From positions 62,001 to 126,000 of the forward strand of contig JAFXQV010000003.1 of assembly GCA_017526785.1 (NCBI GenBank): a stretch of DNA of 64,000 nucleotides, read 5' to 3'. How positions within the stretch are numbered: position 1 is the first letter of the stretch; every line of letters begins with the position of its first letter. Below are positions 25,156 to 34,292 of the stretch, piece by piece. The DNA comes from Oscillibacter sp. (GTDB lineage Bacteria > Bacillota > Clostridia > Oscillospirales > Oscillospiraceae). Below the pieces are notes generated by a model. It had not been told where the DNA came from. It worked only from the letters and a program-made list of their open reading frames with translations, and made no database searches. Both the position numbers and the translations under genes were made by a program.

Positions 25156-26022
25156 TCAGATGTCCGGGTAGCGAACCGCCGTGACAACGCGCCGGATACC
25201 GTGATTGTCGTCACAGCTTTCGATTTCCCCGAAACCGTTTTCCCGTAAAATCCGCCCCACGGAAACGGCTTGATTGATTCCCACTTCAAAAAATATCCGT
25301 CCGCCGGGGTAGAGCGCTTCGCGCCACTTCCCCGCGATTGCGCGGTAGAAGTCGAGGCCGTCCGCGCCGCCGTCAAGGGCTAAACGCGGCTCATAGTTGC
25401 GGACAGAAACATCTAATCCGGCGATGTCCCCGCTGGCTATGTACGGCGGATTGCACGTAATGCACTGGAACAGGCCGATTCTCCGGTCAGGTTCCCGGAG
25501 TGCGTCCATCTGGACAGGCACCACGCGCCCGCTAAAGGAATTGCTCCATATGTTCCGGCTGCACAGTTTCAGGGCGTCGTCGGAGATATCGCCCAGCACG
25601 ACCTTCGCTTCCGGCACCTGCGACGCCACCGCCAGTCCGACACAGCCACAACCCGCGCACAAGTCCAGCACCCGGCACGGCGCTTGCGTTCGGAGATACT
25701 CCACGGTTCTGTCCACAAGCGTTTCCGTGTCGGGGCGCGGAATCAGCACGCTTGGCGACACCGCAAGCGTCAGCCCGTAAAACTCCCACTCGCCGATGAT
25801 GTACGCCACCGGCTCGCCGTCAAGGTGACGCCGCACCAGTTCCCGGACACGCGCTTCCAGTTCCCCCGACACGTACAAGTTAGCGTCACGGAACAACGCC
25901 TCTTTCGTCTTGCCGGACGCCGCGCACACCAGTTCCCGCGCCGACAGGTCGGAGGCAACCGAACCGGCCGACTTCAACGCCCGGCGGGTTTCCAGATACA
26001 GACCGCTGTAAGTCGTCGCCAT
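25156..26022 (-). CDS. prmC: Release factor glutamine methyltransferase
   Basis: The 288-residue enzyme methylates the GGQ glutamine of release factors. It shows the N-terminal helical bundle, GEWEFYGL with the following VSPSVLIPRPDTE, the SAM site VLDLCAGCGCVGL (Cys-rich variant of the usual GTGSG) and the catalytic NPPY at 191-194. It lies between DUF1385 and recA in one operon. Confidence 0.93.
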   Translation of the reverse strand: MATTYSGLYLETRRALKSAGSVASDLSARELVCAASGKTKEALFRDANLYVSGELEARVRELVRRHLDGEPVAYIIGEWEFYGLTLAVSPSVLIPRPDTETLVDRTVEYLRTQAPCRVLDLCAGCGCVGLAVASQVPEAKVVLGDISDDALKLCSRNIWSNSFSGRVVPVQMDALREPDRRIGLFQCITCNPPYIASGDIAGLDVSVRNYEPRLALDGGADGLDFYRAIAGKWREALYPGGRIFFEVGINQAVSVGRILRENGFGEIESCDDNHGIRRVVTAVRYPDI

Positions 26023-26026
26023 ACTT

Positions 26027-26998
26027 TCACCATGTGTCTTTACCTTTCTCGTCGGGTATGACCAGTTCCAAAGAACGGATTGCGCACTCTATCATACTGT
26101 CATCGGGTTCGTTGGTGGTAAAGTTCTGCATCCAGAGGCCGGGCGCGGTCAGAATCTGTGCAAGGCGACTTTCCTGTACGTGCCGCCCCACCCAGCGGTT
26201 GAACTCGTACGTAATGCCCACCACCAAAGGCAACAGAATCAGGTGTACCAGCGTCCGCAACCACGGATTTGTCATAGGCCGGATTCCGAACACCACCCCG
26301 GAAACCAGTATCGAAACGAAAATCACCACGAACAGGAAACTTGTCCCGCAACGCGGGTGATGACGCGGCTGTACCCGCACATTCTCCACCGTCAGCGGAA
26401 GCCCCGCCTCGTAACAGAAAATCGTCTTGTGTTCCGCGCCGTGGTACTGGAACACCCGGTAAATGTCCTTCTGACGGGAGCAGAATATCAGGTACAACAG
26501 GAAAATGGCGATTTTCAGCAGACCTTCCAGCACGTTCCGCCCCCAGAGCGGGAAGCCCGGAAAGAAGTGCAGTAACGCGCCTGTAAGAAGCGTCGGGAGC
26601 ATGAGGAACAGGAACAAACTCATTCCGATTCCCAGCACCACCGCGAACACAATCACGAGTTCCTCTAACTTCTTACTCGAAATGTGCGCTTCCAGCCACT
26701 TGTCCAGTTTGGACGGCTCGGCGTCGTCCTCGTCGGGGTAGAACTCGGCGGAGTACATCAGAGCGCGTACGCCCTGCACCATGGCCGCCAGAAAATTGAC
26801 CGTGCCGCGAATCAGCGGCAGTCCCAGAACCGGGTAACGGTCTTTGACAAGTTTCAGCGTCTCGACCTTCTCGACCAGTTGCCCGTTCTGGTCGCGCACG
26901 ACAATGGCCTGTTTTTCGGGGCCGCGCATTAAGATTCCCTCAATCAGCGCCTGTCCGCCGATACTCGTACGGAACGCGCAAGACTGTTTCTCGTCCAT
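26027..26998 (-). CDS. DUF1385 (YqhQ-like) membrane protein
   Basis: The protein has 323 residues with four or more membrane helices (about 115-165 and 195-265) and the DUF1385 marks GGQALIEGILMRGP, YHGAEHKTIFCYE and CGTSFLF. The histidine-rich motifs suggest a metal site, but the activity of the family is unknown. ATG 26998 follows AAGGAGG. Its place upstream of prmC is conserved in Clostridia. Confidence 0.9.
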   Translation of the reverse strand: MDEKQSCAFRTSIGGQALIEGILMRGPEKQAIVVRDQNGQLVEKVETLKLVKDRYPVLGLPLIRGTVNFLAAMVQGVRALMYSAEFYPDEDDAEPSKLDKWLEAHISSKKLEELVIVFAVVLGIGMSLFLFLMLPTLLTGALLHFFPGFPLWGRNVLEGLLKIAIFLLYLIFCSRQKDIYRVFQYHGAEHKTIFCYEAGLPLTVENVRVQPRHHPRCGTSFLFVVIFVSILVSGVVFGIRPMTNPWLRTLVHLILLPLVVGITYEFNRWVGRHVQESRLAQILTAPGLWMQNFTTNEPDDSMIECAIRSLELVIPDEKGKDTW

Positions 26999-27016
26999 AA
27001 CAAACCTCCTTCGGAC

Positions 27017-27045
27017 AGTATACCACCGTCCGCCACAAAAGTCAA
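27017..27045 (-). promoter_or_regulatory. Promoter of DUF1385-prmC-recA
   Basis: Minus strand: -35 TTGACT (27040-27045), 17-base spacer, -10 TATACT (27017-27022). The leader is only about 12-18 bases. Confidence 0.7.
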
Positions 27046-27061
27046 ACAGATGTTTTATAGT

Positions 27062-27104
27062 GTCCCCCTGTCGCAAACCCTGCAACGAGAGCGGACAGGG
27101 GGAC
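27062..27104 (-). terminator. Hairpin after the small BspA-like gene
   Basis: An 11-bp perfect inverted repeat GTCCCCCTGTC / GACAGGGGGAC has a 21-base loop and starts 7 bases after the gene's stop. The T-run is short, so it is a probable rather than certain terminator. Confidence 0.55.
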
Positions 27105-27110
27105 GCGGGA

Positions 27111-28331
27111 TTACGCACCCAGCACAGAGACGTACGGACTGCACAAGGGGCGGTACTGGTCATCGAACATACTCACGCGGGCGCGGTTCACGTTCAAGAG
27201 CTTCAGTTCCACGCTTCCGGCGTTGGCGGGTACTGCTTTCATGTCGGTGGTTAGGTACTGCCCTTTTGTGTCGAAGTACGACACAAACACAGTCGCGGCG
27301 GCGGGGTTGGTCAGTTTAACGGTCAAGATTTTGGTGTCCGCGTTCGGTATGAGCGCGGTTATCTCGTACGCCACGGGCGCGGGGGCGTCTTTGGCGGTAA
27401 AGTAACCGGGCGCGGACGCCATATCAATCCGGGCGTATTCTTTATCGGTGTGACTTTTATCAAATTTGGTTCCGTTGCCACCGACAAGGGACGTGCAATT
27501 TTTGAACATGTCGGAACTGGAAGTCAAGGACGCCGTTGTAAATTTATCGGAGGTGCAAATTGTTTTCAACTTAGAAGAGCCGGAAAACATAGAGGACATA
27601 GACTTGACGTTGGCGGTATCGAATTTAGACAAGTCCAGCGCCGTCAGCTCACTACAGTTCCCAAACATCTCGAACATAGAAATGACGTTTTTAGTATCGA
27701 ACTTAGACAAGTCCAGCGTTGTCAGCTTAGTACAGCCGCGAAACATCTGGGACATATTTTTGACGTTGGCGGTATCGAAGTGAGAGACATCCAGCGCCGT
27801 TAGCTCGCTACAGCCGCAAAACATCGCGACCATAGACGTGACATTTTTGGTATCGAAGTGGGACACGTCCAGCGCCGTCAACCCACTACAGTTACAAAAC
27901 ATCTGTGTCATAGACGTGACGTTTTTGGTATCGAAGTTGGACACATCCAGCGCCGTCAGCCCGCTACAGCCAGAAAACATCCATGACATGGACGTGACAT
28001 TTGCAGTATCCAAATTTTGGATGTTATCTATGCGTTCCAGATTTGAGTAACGATAAAACCAGTCTGCCGTAGAGGTTGGGCTGATTTTGTCAACGAAGTT
28101 CACAATGCGGATGGATTTACGCTCATCAGACCACGGCACTTTCGCAGTTGTCAAATCGACCGGATACGTTTTTTTGACGGCGCGCCCGTCCAACGCGTCG
28201 CCGTATTGGAAAACGAGCGTCCCGTCCTCGTACAGAATCGCGTAGACGTTATCCGCCGCGTGTACGTCCGGCGCGAACAGTGCCACAAAGACGAACAGCG
28301 CCGCCAGCATGACAAATACCTGCTTTTTCAT
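27111..28331 (-). CDS. BspA-like exported leucine-rich (DUF285) protein
   Basis: The 406-residue protein has a signal peptide (1-26, ending VHA-AD), a lead domain with YAILYEDGTLVFQYG, then six to seven 24-25-residue DUF285 repeats of the form FDTxNVTSMxxMFxxCSxLTALDVS (about 105-270), and a C-terminal beta module ending in MFDDQYRPLCSPYVSVL. BspA-type repeats bind host or neighbouring-cell proteins. No anchor motif is present. The gene is 13 bases after the histidine kinase gene, so it is probably cotranscribed with that signalling pair. Confidence 0.85.
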   Translation of the reverse strand: MKKQVFVMLAALFVFVALFAPDVHAADNVYAILYEDGTLVFQYGDALDGRAVKKTYPVDLTTAKVPWSDERKSIRIVNFVDKISPTSTADWFYRYSNLERIDNIQNLDTANVTSMSWMFSGCSGLTALDVSNFDTKNVTSMTQMFCNCSGLTALDVSHFDTKNVTSMVAMFCGCSELTALDVSHFDTANVKNMSQMFRGCTKLTTLDLSKFDTKNVISMFEMFGNCSELTALDLSKFDTANVKSMSSMFSGSSKLKTICTSDKFTTASLTSSSDMFKNCTSLVGGNGTKFDKSHTDKEYARIDMASAPGYFTAKDAPAPVAYEITALIPNADTKILTVKLTNPAAATVFVSYFDTKGQYLTTDMKAVPANAGSVELKLLNVNRARVSMFDDQYRPLCSPYVSVLGA

Positions 28332-28344
28332 GGTGTGTCCCTCC

Positions 28345-29811
28345 TTATTTCCCGTTTTCCGGGAGACTGATACTCACGACCGCCCCGCCGCCCTGCGCGT
28401 TGCCTATTGTGAACGTGCCGCCGTGGAGCTTGATTATCTCGTCACTCACCGCAAGCCCGATACCGCTTCCCCGCGCTTTCGACGAACCCTTGTAGAATTT
28501 CTGCTTGATGAACGGAAGTTCGGCCTCCGGAATGCCGGGGCCGTAGTCCCGCACTTGGATTGTCTGAAAGCCGTTGGCGCGGTTCAGGGAAACACTGATA
28601 CGCTTTCCCGCGCCGCCGTGTTTTGCGCCGTTGTCGAGTACGTTGCAAAATACTTGTTTCAGGCGTTCGGGGTCGCCGGAAATCGGCGGAAACGCGTCCT
28701 CCTCGTCAGATACGGCGTATTCCAGCGTGATTCCCTCCTGCTTGAAGAGTTCCCGGTAGGTGAAAATCGCGTCCTCCAGTTCGGCTTGCAAGTCCATGGT
28801 CTCAATGTGGAGTGTGAAACGCCCGTCCTCCATCTTGGAAAATTCAAGCAGTTCCTCGACCATGTTCGACAGCCGCTTTGTCTCGTTCAGGATAATGCGT
28901 ATCCCGCGCCGCATTTGCATGGGGTCGCCTGTGGGGTCCTCTAAAATCGTCTCGCCCCAGCCGTTGATAGCGGTCAGCGGCGTTCGCAGTTCGTGGGAGA
29001 CGGAAGATATAAATTCTGTTTTCATCTTCTCGTTCTGCCCGATTTTCAGGGACATGTTGTTGATACTCTCCACGAGTTCGCCCAGCTCGTCGGAGTAGGT
29101 CTTGTCGATACGGTAGCCGTAACTGCCGTCGGAGATACGTTTCGCCGCGCCCGTGACCTCCGCGACGGGTTCCACAACGTTGTTGATGAATACAAGGTTT
29201 GTGGCCAGCACGATTCCCATACCCGCCGACACAATCAGCGTAATCAGAAGCACCGCCGTGACCACCTGTCTGTCCACCTGCCGCAGAGACGTTACCACGC
29301 GCATGACGCCCTGCACGCGTCCATTATACACCAGCGGATGGGAAACCGCCATAATATTTTCTCCGGTTTCGGGGTCGTGTCCCTGAAAGGCCACCATACG
29401 GTTGTCGGAGAGTGCGCGGCTGATATCGTCTGTGCCGGGGGTCGTCCCGGCGGTCAGTCCGGACGTGGAGACAACGATACGCCCGCGACTGTTGATAAAT
29501 TGCAGTTCCACGCGGTCTTTGTCCTCGAAGCGTTCCGTAGACTGTACCGCCTTCTGATAGTAGCTGTTGAAGCCGCTGCCCATGAAGTATTCGTTAAAGG
29601 AGTTGGCGATAGCCTGCGCCCGTGATTCCAGTCCCTTTTGCATGGAGCCGAAGTAGTAGCTGGAAATCCCGGCGGCGAACAGTATCACGGTCGTCATGAG
29701 AATGACGCACACGGGCGCGACGGTGTTGGTAATCCAGCGCCGCCGGAGTCCGGTCAGGTGCGGAATGGACAGGTTTTCCGCCCCGTTCTTCAGATGATTC
29801 AGAATCCCCAT
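28345..29811 (-). CDS. Two-component sensor histidine kinase
   Basis: The 488-residue membrane kinase has TM1 at about 28-50, an extracytoplasmic sensor of about 135 residues, TM2 near 187-208, HAMP, then HisKA with SSVSHELRTPL (phospho-His) and HATPase with NVLDNGAKHGG, DYGPGIPE and GSGIGLAVS. It should phosphorylate the response regulator encoded just upstream. ATG 29811 lies inside the end of that gene (13-base overlap). Confidence 0.9.
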   Translation of the reverse strand: MGILNHLKNGAENLSIPHLTGLRRRWITNTVAPVCVILMTTVILFAAGISSYYFGSMQKGLESRAQAIANSFNEYFMGSGFNSYYQKAVQSTERFEDKDRVELQFINSRGRIVVSTSGLTAGTTPGTDDISRALSDNRMVAFQGHDPETGENIMAVSHPLVYNGRVQGVMRVVTSLRQVDRQVVTAVLLITLIVSAGMGIVLATNLVFINNVVEPVAEVTGAAKRISDGSYGYRIDKTYSDELGELVESINNMSLKIGQNEKMKTEFISSVSHELRTPLTAINGWGETILEDPTGDPMQMRRGIRIILNETKRLSNMVEELLEFSKMEDGRFTLHIETMDLQAELEDAIFTYRELFKQEGITLEYAVSDEEDAFPPISGDPERLKQVFCNVLDNGAKHGGAGKRISVSLNRANGFQTIQVRDYGPGIPEAELPFIKQKFYKGSSKARGSGIGLAVSDEIIKLHGGTFTIGNAQGGGAVVSISLPENGK

Positions 29812-30485
29812 TTGTAACCATATCCCCAAACGGTCGTGATGTAGTTGGGCGTCTGCACGTTGTCCTCGATTTTGAGACGGAGACGCCGGATGTTGACATC
29901 CACAATTTTCAGGTCGCCGAAGTAGTCCTGCCCCCATACGCGGTCAAGGATTTCCTCCCGGGAAAGCGCCTTGCCGGGGTTCTCCATGAAAAAGCGCATG
30001 ATGGAATATTCGACTTGTGTCAGTTTGATTCGTTCGCCGTTCTTTTCCAGAGTACGGTTCCGGGTGTTCATCAGGAACGGCGGCTGTCGGATTTCGCCGG
30101 AGTGCGCGAGGTCTTCCCCGCCCGAACGGCGGTAAAGCGCGTCGACACGCGCCGTCAGTTCGGCGGGGGAAAAGGGCTTCGTCACATAGTCGTCCGCCCC
30201 GGTCATAAGTCCGGTCACTTTGTCCATTTCCTGAGAGCGCGCCGTGAGCATGATAATGCCAATGCGGGCGTTGGTGGCGCGGATACGGCGGCAGACCTCG
30301 AAGCCGTCGATTCCGGGGAGCATAATGTCAAGCAGTGCCACGCGGGTGTCGGGGTGTTCTTTGAGGCGTTCGAGCGCGTCTTCCCCGGTCTCGGCCTCTA
30401 TGACATCGTACCCGGCGCGCCGGAGGTTGATTACAATGAAACTCCGAATGCTGGATTCATCTTCCAATACCAGAACTTTTCTCAT
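29799..30485 (-). CDS. OmpR-family response regulator
   Basis: This is a 228-residue transcription factor with a receiver domain (phospho-acceptor Asp53, Lys103 in VTKPF) and a winged-helix DNA-binding domain with IVDVNIRRLRLKIE and TVWGYGYKW. It lies between a lipoprotein gene (21 bases upstream) and its kinase (overlapping). Confidence 0.93.
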   Translation of the reverse strand: MRKVLVLEDESSIRSFIVINLRRAGYDVIEAETGEDALERLKEHPDTRVALLDIMLPGIDGFEVCRRIRATNARIGIIMLTARSQEMDKVTGLMTGADDYVTKPFSPAELTARVDALYRRSGGEDLAHSGEIRQPPFLMNTRNRTLEKNGERIKLTQVEYSIMRFFMENPGKALSREEILDRVWGQDYFGDLKIVDVNIRRLRLKIEDNVQTPNYITTVWGYGYKWGF

Positions 30486-30506
30486 AAAATACTCCCTCTT
30501 TTCGTG

Positions 30507-31856
30507 TCAGTTGTCGGAAGTCAGCCAGTCCTCGCGGATAATCAGACTGAACGCCGAACGCAGTTCTTCCTCTGTGATACTGAAATCCCCGCCGACGCTT
30601 TTGTCCGGGATTTCGGCGGTGTAGATGGTCTCGGTACGGCGTCCGATAATGAAGCGGTTGCCGCGTACGGCGCGCATATCGCGCCCGGAACCCGTCAGCG
30701 CGGAGACGCGCAGAAACGGTTGTGCGCTGCCGCGCAGGCAGAACGTCACGGACGCCTCGCCGGGGGACGTTGTGCGGACGGCGTAGAAGCGGTCGAGCCA
30801 CGCCGACGGCACGCGCAGATACCAGCCGTCGTCAAGGTTGTGGTACGTACACAGTACGGAGACGGATTCGCCGGAGCGGTCGAACTGCCGCCAGTCAATG
30901 AGGCGGTAGGCGGTTTCGCCGGAAGGCCCCGTCGGGAGCGGAATGGAGCGGGGGGTCTCGGTAATGCCGTCGCTGTTGAAGTCGGACGGGTAGAGCGAGC
31001 AAAACGGACTGATTTCCGCCGAAACGCCCGTTGTCTGGTCAATGACGACATTGGAGATTTCGCCGCCGCGCAGTGTCAGAATATCCGTGACGGCCATGCC
31101 TTGGTCTGTAATGCCGCTGACGAAAATCGCGGGTTCGCCGTTGCGGAGCGTCCCGGAGCGGACGCGCCCCTGCTGACTGAGTTCCGCCATGGTGGAGGAA
31201 ATGCGGATGTACGAACGGGTCATTAAGGTATCGTCGTCCTGCCAACTGTAGTAATCGGCGACGCCGTCGCCGTTCTCCCCGGCGCGGAGTACGATTAACT
31301 CCTGCTGTTCGTCCTCGTTCAGGTCGAATGTCAGATACTTGACGTAGTCGGTACGGACAAGCGGGTGTGTCTCCTCTTCGTCGCTGGTGTAGATTTCCAG
31401 CACTTGGAGTTCGGCCGCCGCTTTCCAGCCCACGGCGATTTCCATTCGCCCGTCCTTGTTCATGTCGACATAGTTGATACTGTAAATGGCGGTGCCGGAA
31501 CCCTCAATACGCGTGGCGAGACGGTAGCTGTCGCCCTCCGCGCTGAAAATACAGATTTTCAGGGGCTTTTCGTCGGTGGGGTTCCGGAAAAACGCGACGG
31601 CCTCCTCTCTGCCGTCCCCGTTCAGGTCGATGAGCTGTACGGACTGGATATTTGTCCCGGACGTGGGCGCGGCGTACTCCGCGCCGCTGCTGAGAATTTC
31701 CGTCAGAAGTCCGTTGAGTTCGGTATACTTGGCGGGGAGTTTCGGAAGCGCGTAAAGTTCCTGCGGGTTGAGCGTGAAACTGGGCGCGCTGGCGCAGCCC
31801 GTCAGCGTGCATAACATCATGAATAGCAGTATCACCGTGAGGCGGTGTCTGGTCAT
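30507..31856 (-). CDS. Lipoprotein with VCBS/FG-GAP-like repeats
   Basis: The 449-residue protein has a type II signal peptide and lipobox LTGC (Cys21). Acidic calcium-loop-like motifs DLNGDGREE, DMNKDGRMEI and DLNEDEQQEL at regular spacing indicate a beta-propeller of the FG-GAP/VCBS type in the N-terminal half. ATG 31856 follows GGAGG. It heads an apparent lipoprotein-regulator-kinase-BspA operon and may feed an envelope signal to the kinase; that role is inference. Confidence 0.8.
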   Translation of the reverse strand: MTRHRLTVILLFMMLCTLTGCASAPSFTLNPQELYALPKLPAKYTELNGLLTEILSSGAEYAAPTSGTNIQSVQLIDLNGDGREEAVAFFRNPTDEKPLKICIFSAEGDSYRLATRIEGSGTAIYSINYVDMNKDGRMEIAVGWKAAAELQVLEIYTSDEEETHPLVRTDYVKYLTFDLNEDEQQELIVLRAGENGDGVADYYSWQDDDTLMTRSYIRISSTMAELSQQGRVRSGTLRNGEPAIFVSGITDQGMAVTDILTLRGGEISNVVIDQTTGVSAEISPFCSLYPSDFNSDGITETPRSIPLPTGPSGETAYRLIDWRQFDRSGESVSVLCTYHNLDDGWYLRVPSAWLDRFYAVRTTSPGEASVTFCLRGSAQPFLRVSALTGSGRDMRAVRGNRFIIGRRTETIYTAEIPDKSVGGDFSITEEELRSAFSLIIREDWLTSDN

Positions 31857-31952
31857 TGTGGAAAGCCTCCTCTCTGCCGTAATGCCTGCCATGATAGCAT
31901 ATTTTTTGTATTTTGTGTAGCCCCTTTTTCCGATTTTTGCGGGAAGCGCGAC

Positions 31953-31988
31953 GCGCCACCCGTTCCCGTTACCGGGAAGAGTGGCGCG
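31953..31988. terminator. Hairpin after the RCC1 protein gene
   Basis: GCGCCAC and TTCCCG pair with CGGGAA and GTGGCGC around a TTAC loop with small bulges. It lies 22 bases past the stop of the minus-strand RCC1 gene but lacks a T-run, and it shares the GTGGCGCG core with the dispersed repeats. Confidence 0.45.
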
Positions 31989-32009
31989 GAACCGCTGACG
32001 AGAAAATGG

Positions 32010-34127
32010 TCACTTTAACCGCCTTACGGCGTCTGGCGCGACAAGGCGGCCGTCACTGTCCAGAAGAAACGCTTTGATTGTGGCGGCGTCCGTTTCGATT
32101 GCGACTTTGAGCGTGTCGGCGGTTCCCGGCGCAATCCGGGAGGCGTCCGCGACCGCGCAGCGGAGCATTTTCCCGCTTTCGTCATAGGCACCGACTACCA
32201 ATGACGCCCCTTCGCCGCTGAAATTGGCGACTTCCACGCTTACGCTTTCCAAATCCGGTTCCGCAATGCCCGGAATCGAATACGGCCACACGCTGTCACC
32301 GACATACACAACACAGGTAGCCGTAAAGCCTCCGGACGCCGTGGCGACGGTAATCGTAGTCTTTCCCACAGACCACGCCTTTACCAGACCGTTCGAGACT
32401 GTGGCGACGCCCGGCGCGGACGACAACCAGTGTACGTTCCGTTCCTCGGCACCCGCCGGGATAACCGTTGCCGTCAGTGTCAAGGAATCGCCGGGGCGCA
32501 TTGCCGCCGATGTACGGTCTAACTTTACGCCGCTGACTTCGTACGGCACGGTAATCACGCAGTCCGCCTTACACTCGCCGTCCACCGTAATGACACTGAC
32601 CGTCGCCGTACCGCCGCCGACAGCGGATACCGTGCCGTCCTCGGACACGGCAGCCACGCCGGGGGCGCTGGAAAACCATGCAATGTCCGTTTCTTCACCG
32701 GGGGCGCGCCGGACAGACGGCGTAAGCTGGAACGTCTCCCCGACACGCAGCGTCAGGGCGTCCCTGTCCAGTGACAGCGGGGCGGAGACAGTCACATGAC
32801 AAACGGCGGTAGCGCCCGTTTTCGACGCCATGACCGTAATATCAGCCTCCCCGGCGCTTTTCGCCGTGACAGTTCCGTTATCGACCGCCGCCACGTCCGG
32901 ATTGGACGACGCCCACACAAGCGCGGAATCACGGTCACTTTCGGGGTAAATGGTCGCTGTGAGTGTCGCGCTGTTGCCTATGAAAAGTTCCAGAATTGTC
33001 CTGTCAAGATACACGGCGGGAGCGGGGACAATTTCAATCTTTGATTTAGAAGGCGGGATTCCGTCAAAATCATATTGCCAAAGAGAACCATCTTGGAAAA
33101 GGTACAGGCCGCTTGTATAGCCAGAACTTACGGCAGATATGTTATCAGGTATTTGTACCGGAACATTACTCAGGCAGACGTAGGAACCAGTAAATTTCCC
33201 TCCCCACATCCACATGGAGCCGTCAGTTTTGAATGCCGCTGAAATACGCTCACTTATGTGAAAACCGGAAACGTTATCCAAAAGTTTTATGGGCGTTTTG
33301 CGGTCTGTTTTCGTGCCGTCTCCTAATTGCCCACAATCATTATTTCCCCATACCCAAAGGGAGCCGTCTGTACGGATTGCGGAGGAATACGTGCCGCCTA
33401 AACTGACGCTGGAAACATCATCTAAAATTTTCACAGGCGTGGAACTGTGCGTTTCCGTGCCGTTTCCCAGTGCGCCGTAGTAATTGTATCCCCATGTCCA
33501 GAGGGAACCGTCCGGGCGTAACGCGGCGGAATGATAGTTGCCTAAACTGATACTGAAAACGTTGTCCATAGTTTTTATGGGAGTGGATTGGTTTATAGTC
33601 GTGCCGTCCCCCAGTTGACCATAGTCATTACGTCCCCATGTCCAGAGGGAACCGTCTGGGCGTAACGCGGCAGAATGATAATAGCCCAAACTGACGGCAG
33701 AAACATCATCCATGATTTTCACGGGCGTGGAACGATTTGTAGTCGTGCCATCGCCCAACTGACCGTATTCATTGCATCCCCACATCCAAAGAGAACCGTC
33801 CGCACAAATTGCGGCGGATTGAAAGTCACTCAAACTGACGCCGGAAACACTGTCCATGATTTTTACGGGAAAAGAGCGGTCTGTCGTTGTGCCGTCGCCT
33901 AATTGACCATAGTTGTTGCTTCCCCATGTCCAAAGGCAATGATTAGCGTCGATGACCGCGTGATGATTGTACAGGTTGCCATTATCGCCGCGAGAACCGC
34001 CGCTGGCAATCTGCCGAATGGGCGCGACCGGAACCTCTGCCGCGTCCGCCGCGAACACCCGCGCCGGAAACAGTGTCAACAGGAACAAAAACGCAAGAAA
34101 CGCCGAAAAACATTGTTTTTTCTTCAC
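32010..34127 (-). CDS. Exported RCC1-repeat / Ig-like (Big_2) surface protein
   Basis: The 705-residue protein has a signal peptide (1-26), then a beta-propeller of five clear RCC1 repeats (WxWGxNxYGQLGDGT) and one or two decayed ones (about 50-345), three Big_2 Ig-like domains (about 365-600, each with SSxPxVAxVxxGxVxA), and a C-terminal beta module (YDESGKML, FLLDSDGRLVAP) that resembles the tails of the two BspA-like proteins. It has no LPXTG or SLH anchor. Likely a cell-surface or secreted binding protein; ligand unknown. Confidence 0.85.
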   Translation of the reverse strand: MKKKQCFSAFLAFLFLLTLFPARVFAADAAEVPVAPIRQIASGGSRGDNGNLYNHHAVIDANHCLWTWGSNNYGQLGDGTTTDRSFPVKIMDSVSGVSLSDFQSAAICADGSLWMWGCNEYGQLGDGTTTNRSTPVKIMDDVSAVSLGYYHSAALRPDGSLWTWGRNDYGQLGDGTTINQSTPIKTMDNVFSISLGNYHSAALRPDGSLWTWGYNYYGALGNGTETHSSTPVKILDDVSSVSLGGTYSSAIRTDGSLWVWGNNDCGQLGDGTKTDRKTPIKLLDNVSGFHISERISAAFKTDGSMWMWGGKFTGSYVCLSNVPVQIPDNISAVSSGYTSGLYLFQDGSLWQYDFDGIPPSKSKIEIVPAPAVYLDRTILELFIGNSATLTATIYPESDRDSALVWASSNPDVAAVDNGTVTAKSAGEADITVMASKTGATAVCHVTVSAPLSLDRDALTLRVGETFQLTPSVRRAPGEETDIAWFSSAPGVAAVSEDGTVSAVGGGTATVSVITVDGECKADCVITVPYEVSGVKLDRTSAAMRPGDSLTLTATVIPAGAEERNVHWLSSAPGVATVSNGLVKAWSVGKTTITVATASGGFTATCVVYVGDSVWPYSIPGIAEPDLESVSVEVANFSGEGASLVVGAYDESGKMLRCAVADASRIAPGTADTLKVAIETDAATIKAFLLDSDGRLVAPDAVRRLK

Positions 34128-34178
34128 AGACTACACCCCCACAATTTTCCGCATGGTTTACGCGTCATGCTTGCCGTT

Positions 34179-34207
34179 AGAGTAGCACAATTTTCCTTGA
34201 ATTGCAA
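34179..34207 (-). promoter_or_regulatory. Promoter of the RCC1 protein gene
   Basis: Minus strand: -35 TTGCAA (34202-34207), 17-base spacer, -10 TACTCT (34179-34184), 52 bases before the start. Confidence 0.5.
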
Positions 34208-34226
34208 TACGCGAAACATATTCATA

Positions 34227-34256
34227 TTGACATTCCGGGAAGCGAAACTGTATAAT
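34227..34256 (+). promoter_or_regulatory. Promoter of the TRAP-binding-protein gene
   Basis: -35 TTGACA (34227-34232), 18-base spacer, -10 TATAAT (34251-34256); both hexamers are perfect. Confidence 0.75.
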
Positions 34257-34292
34257 ACAGCGTAACATGAACCATCACAGGGGGATTTTTCC

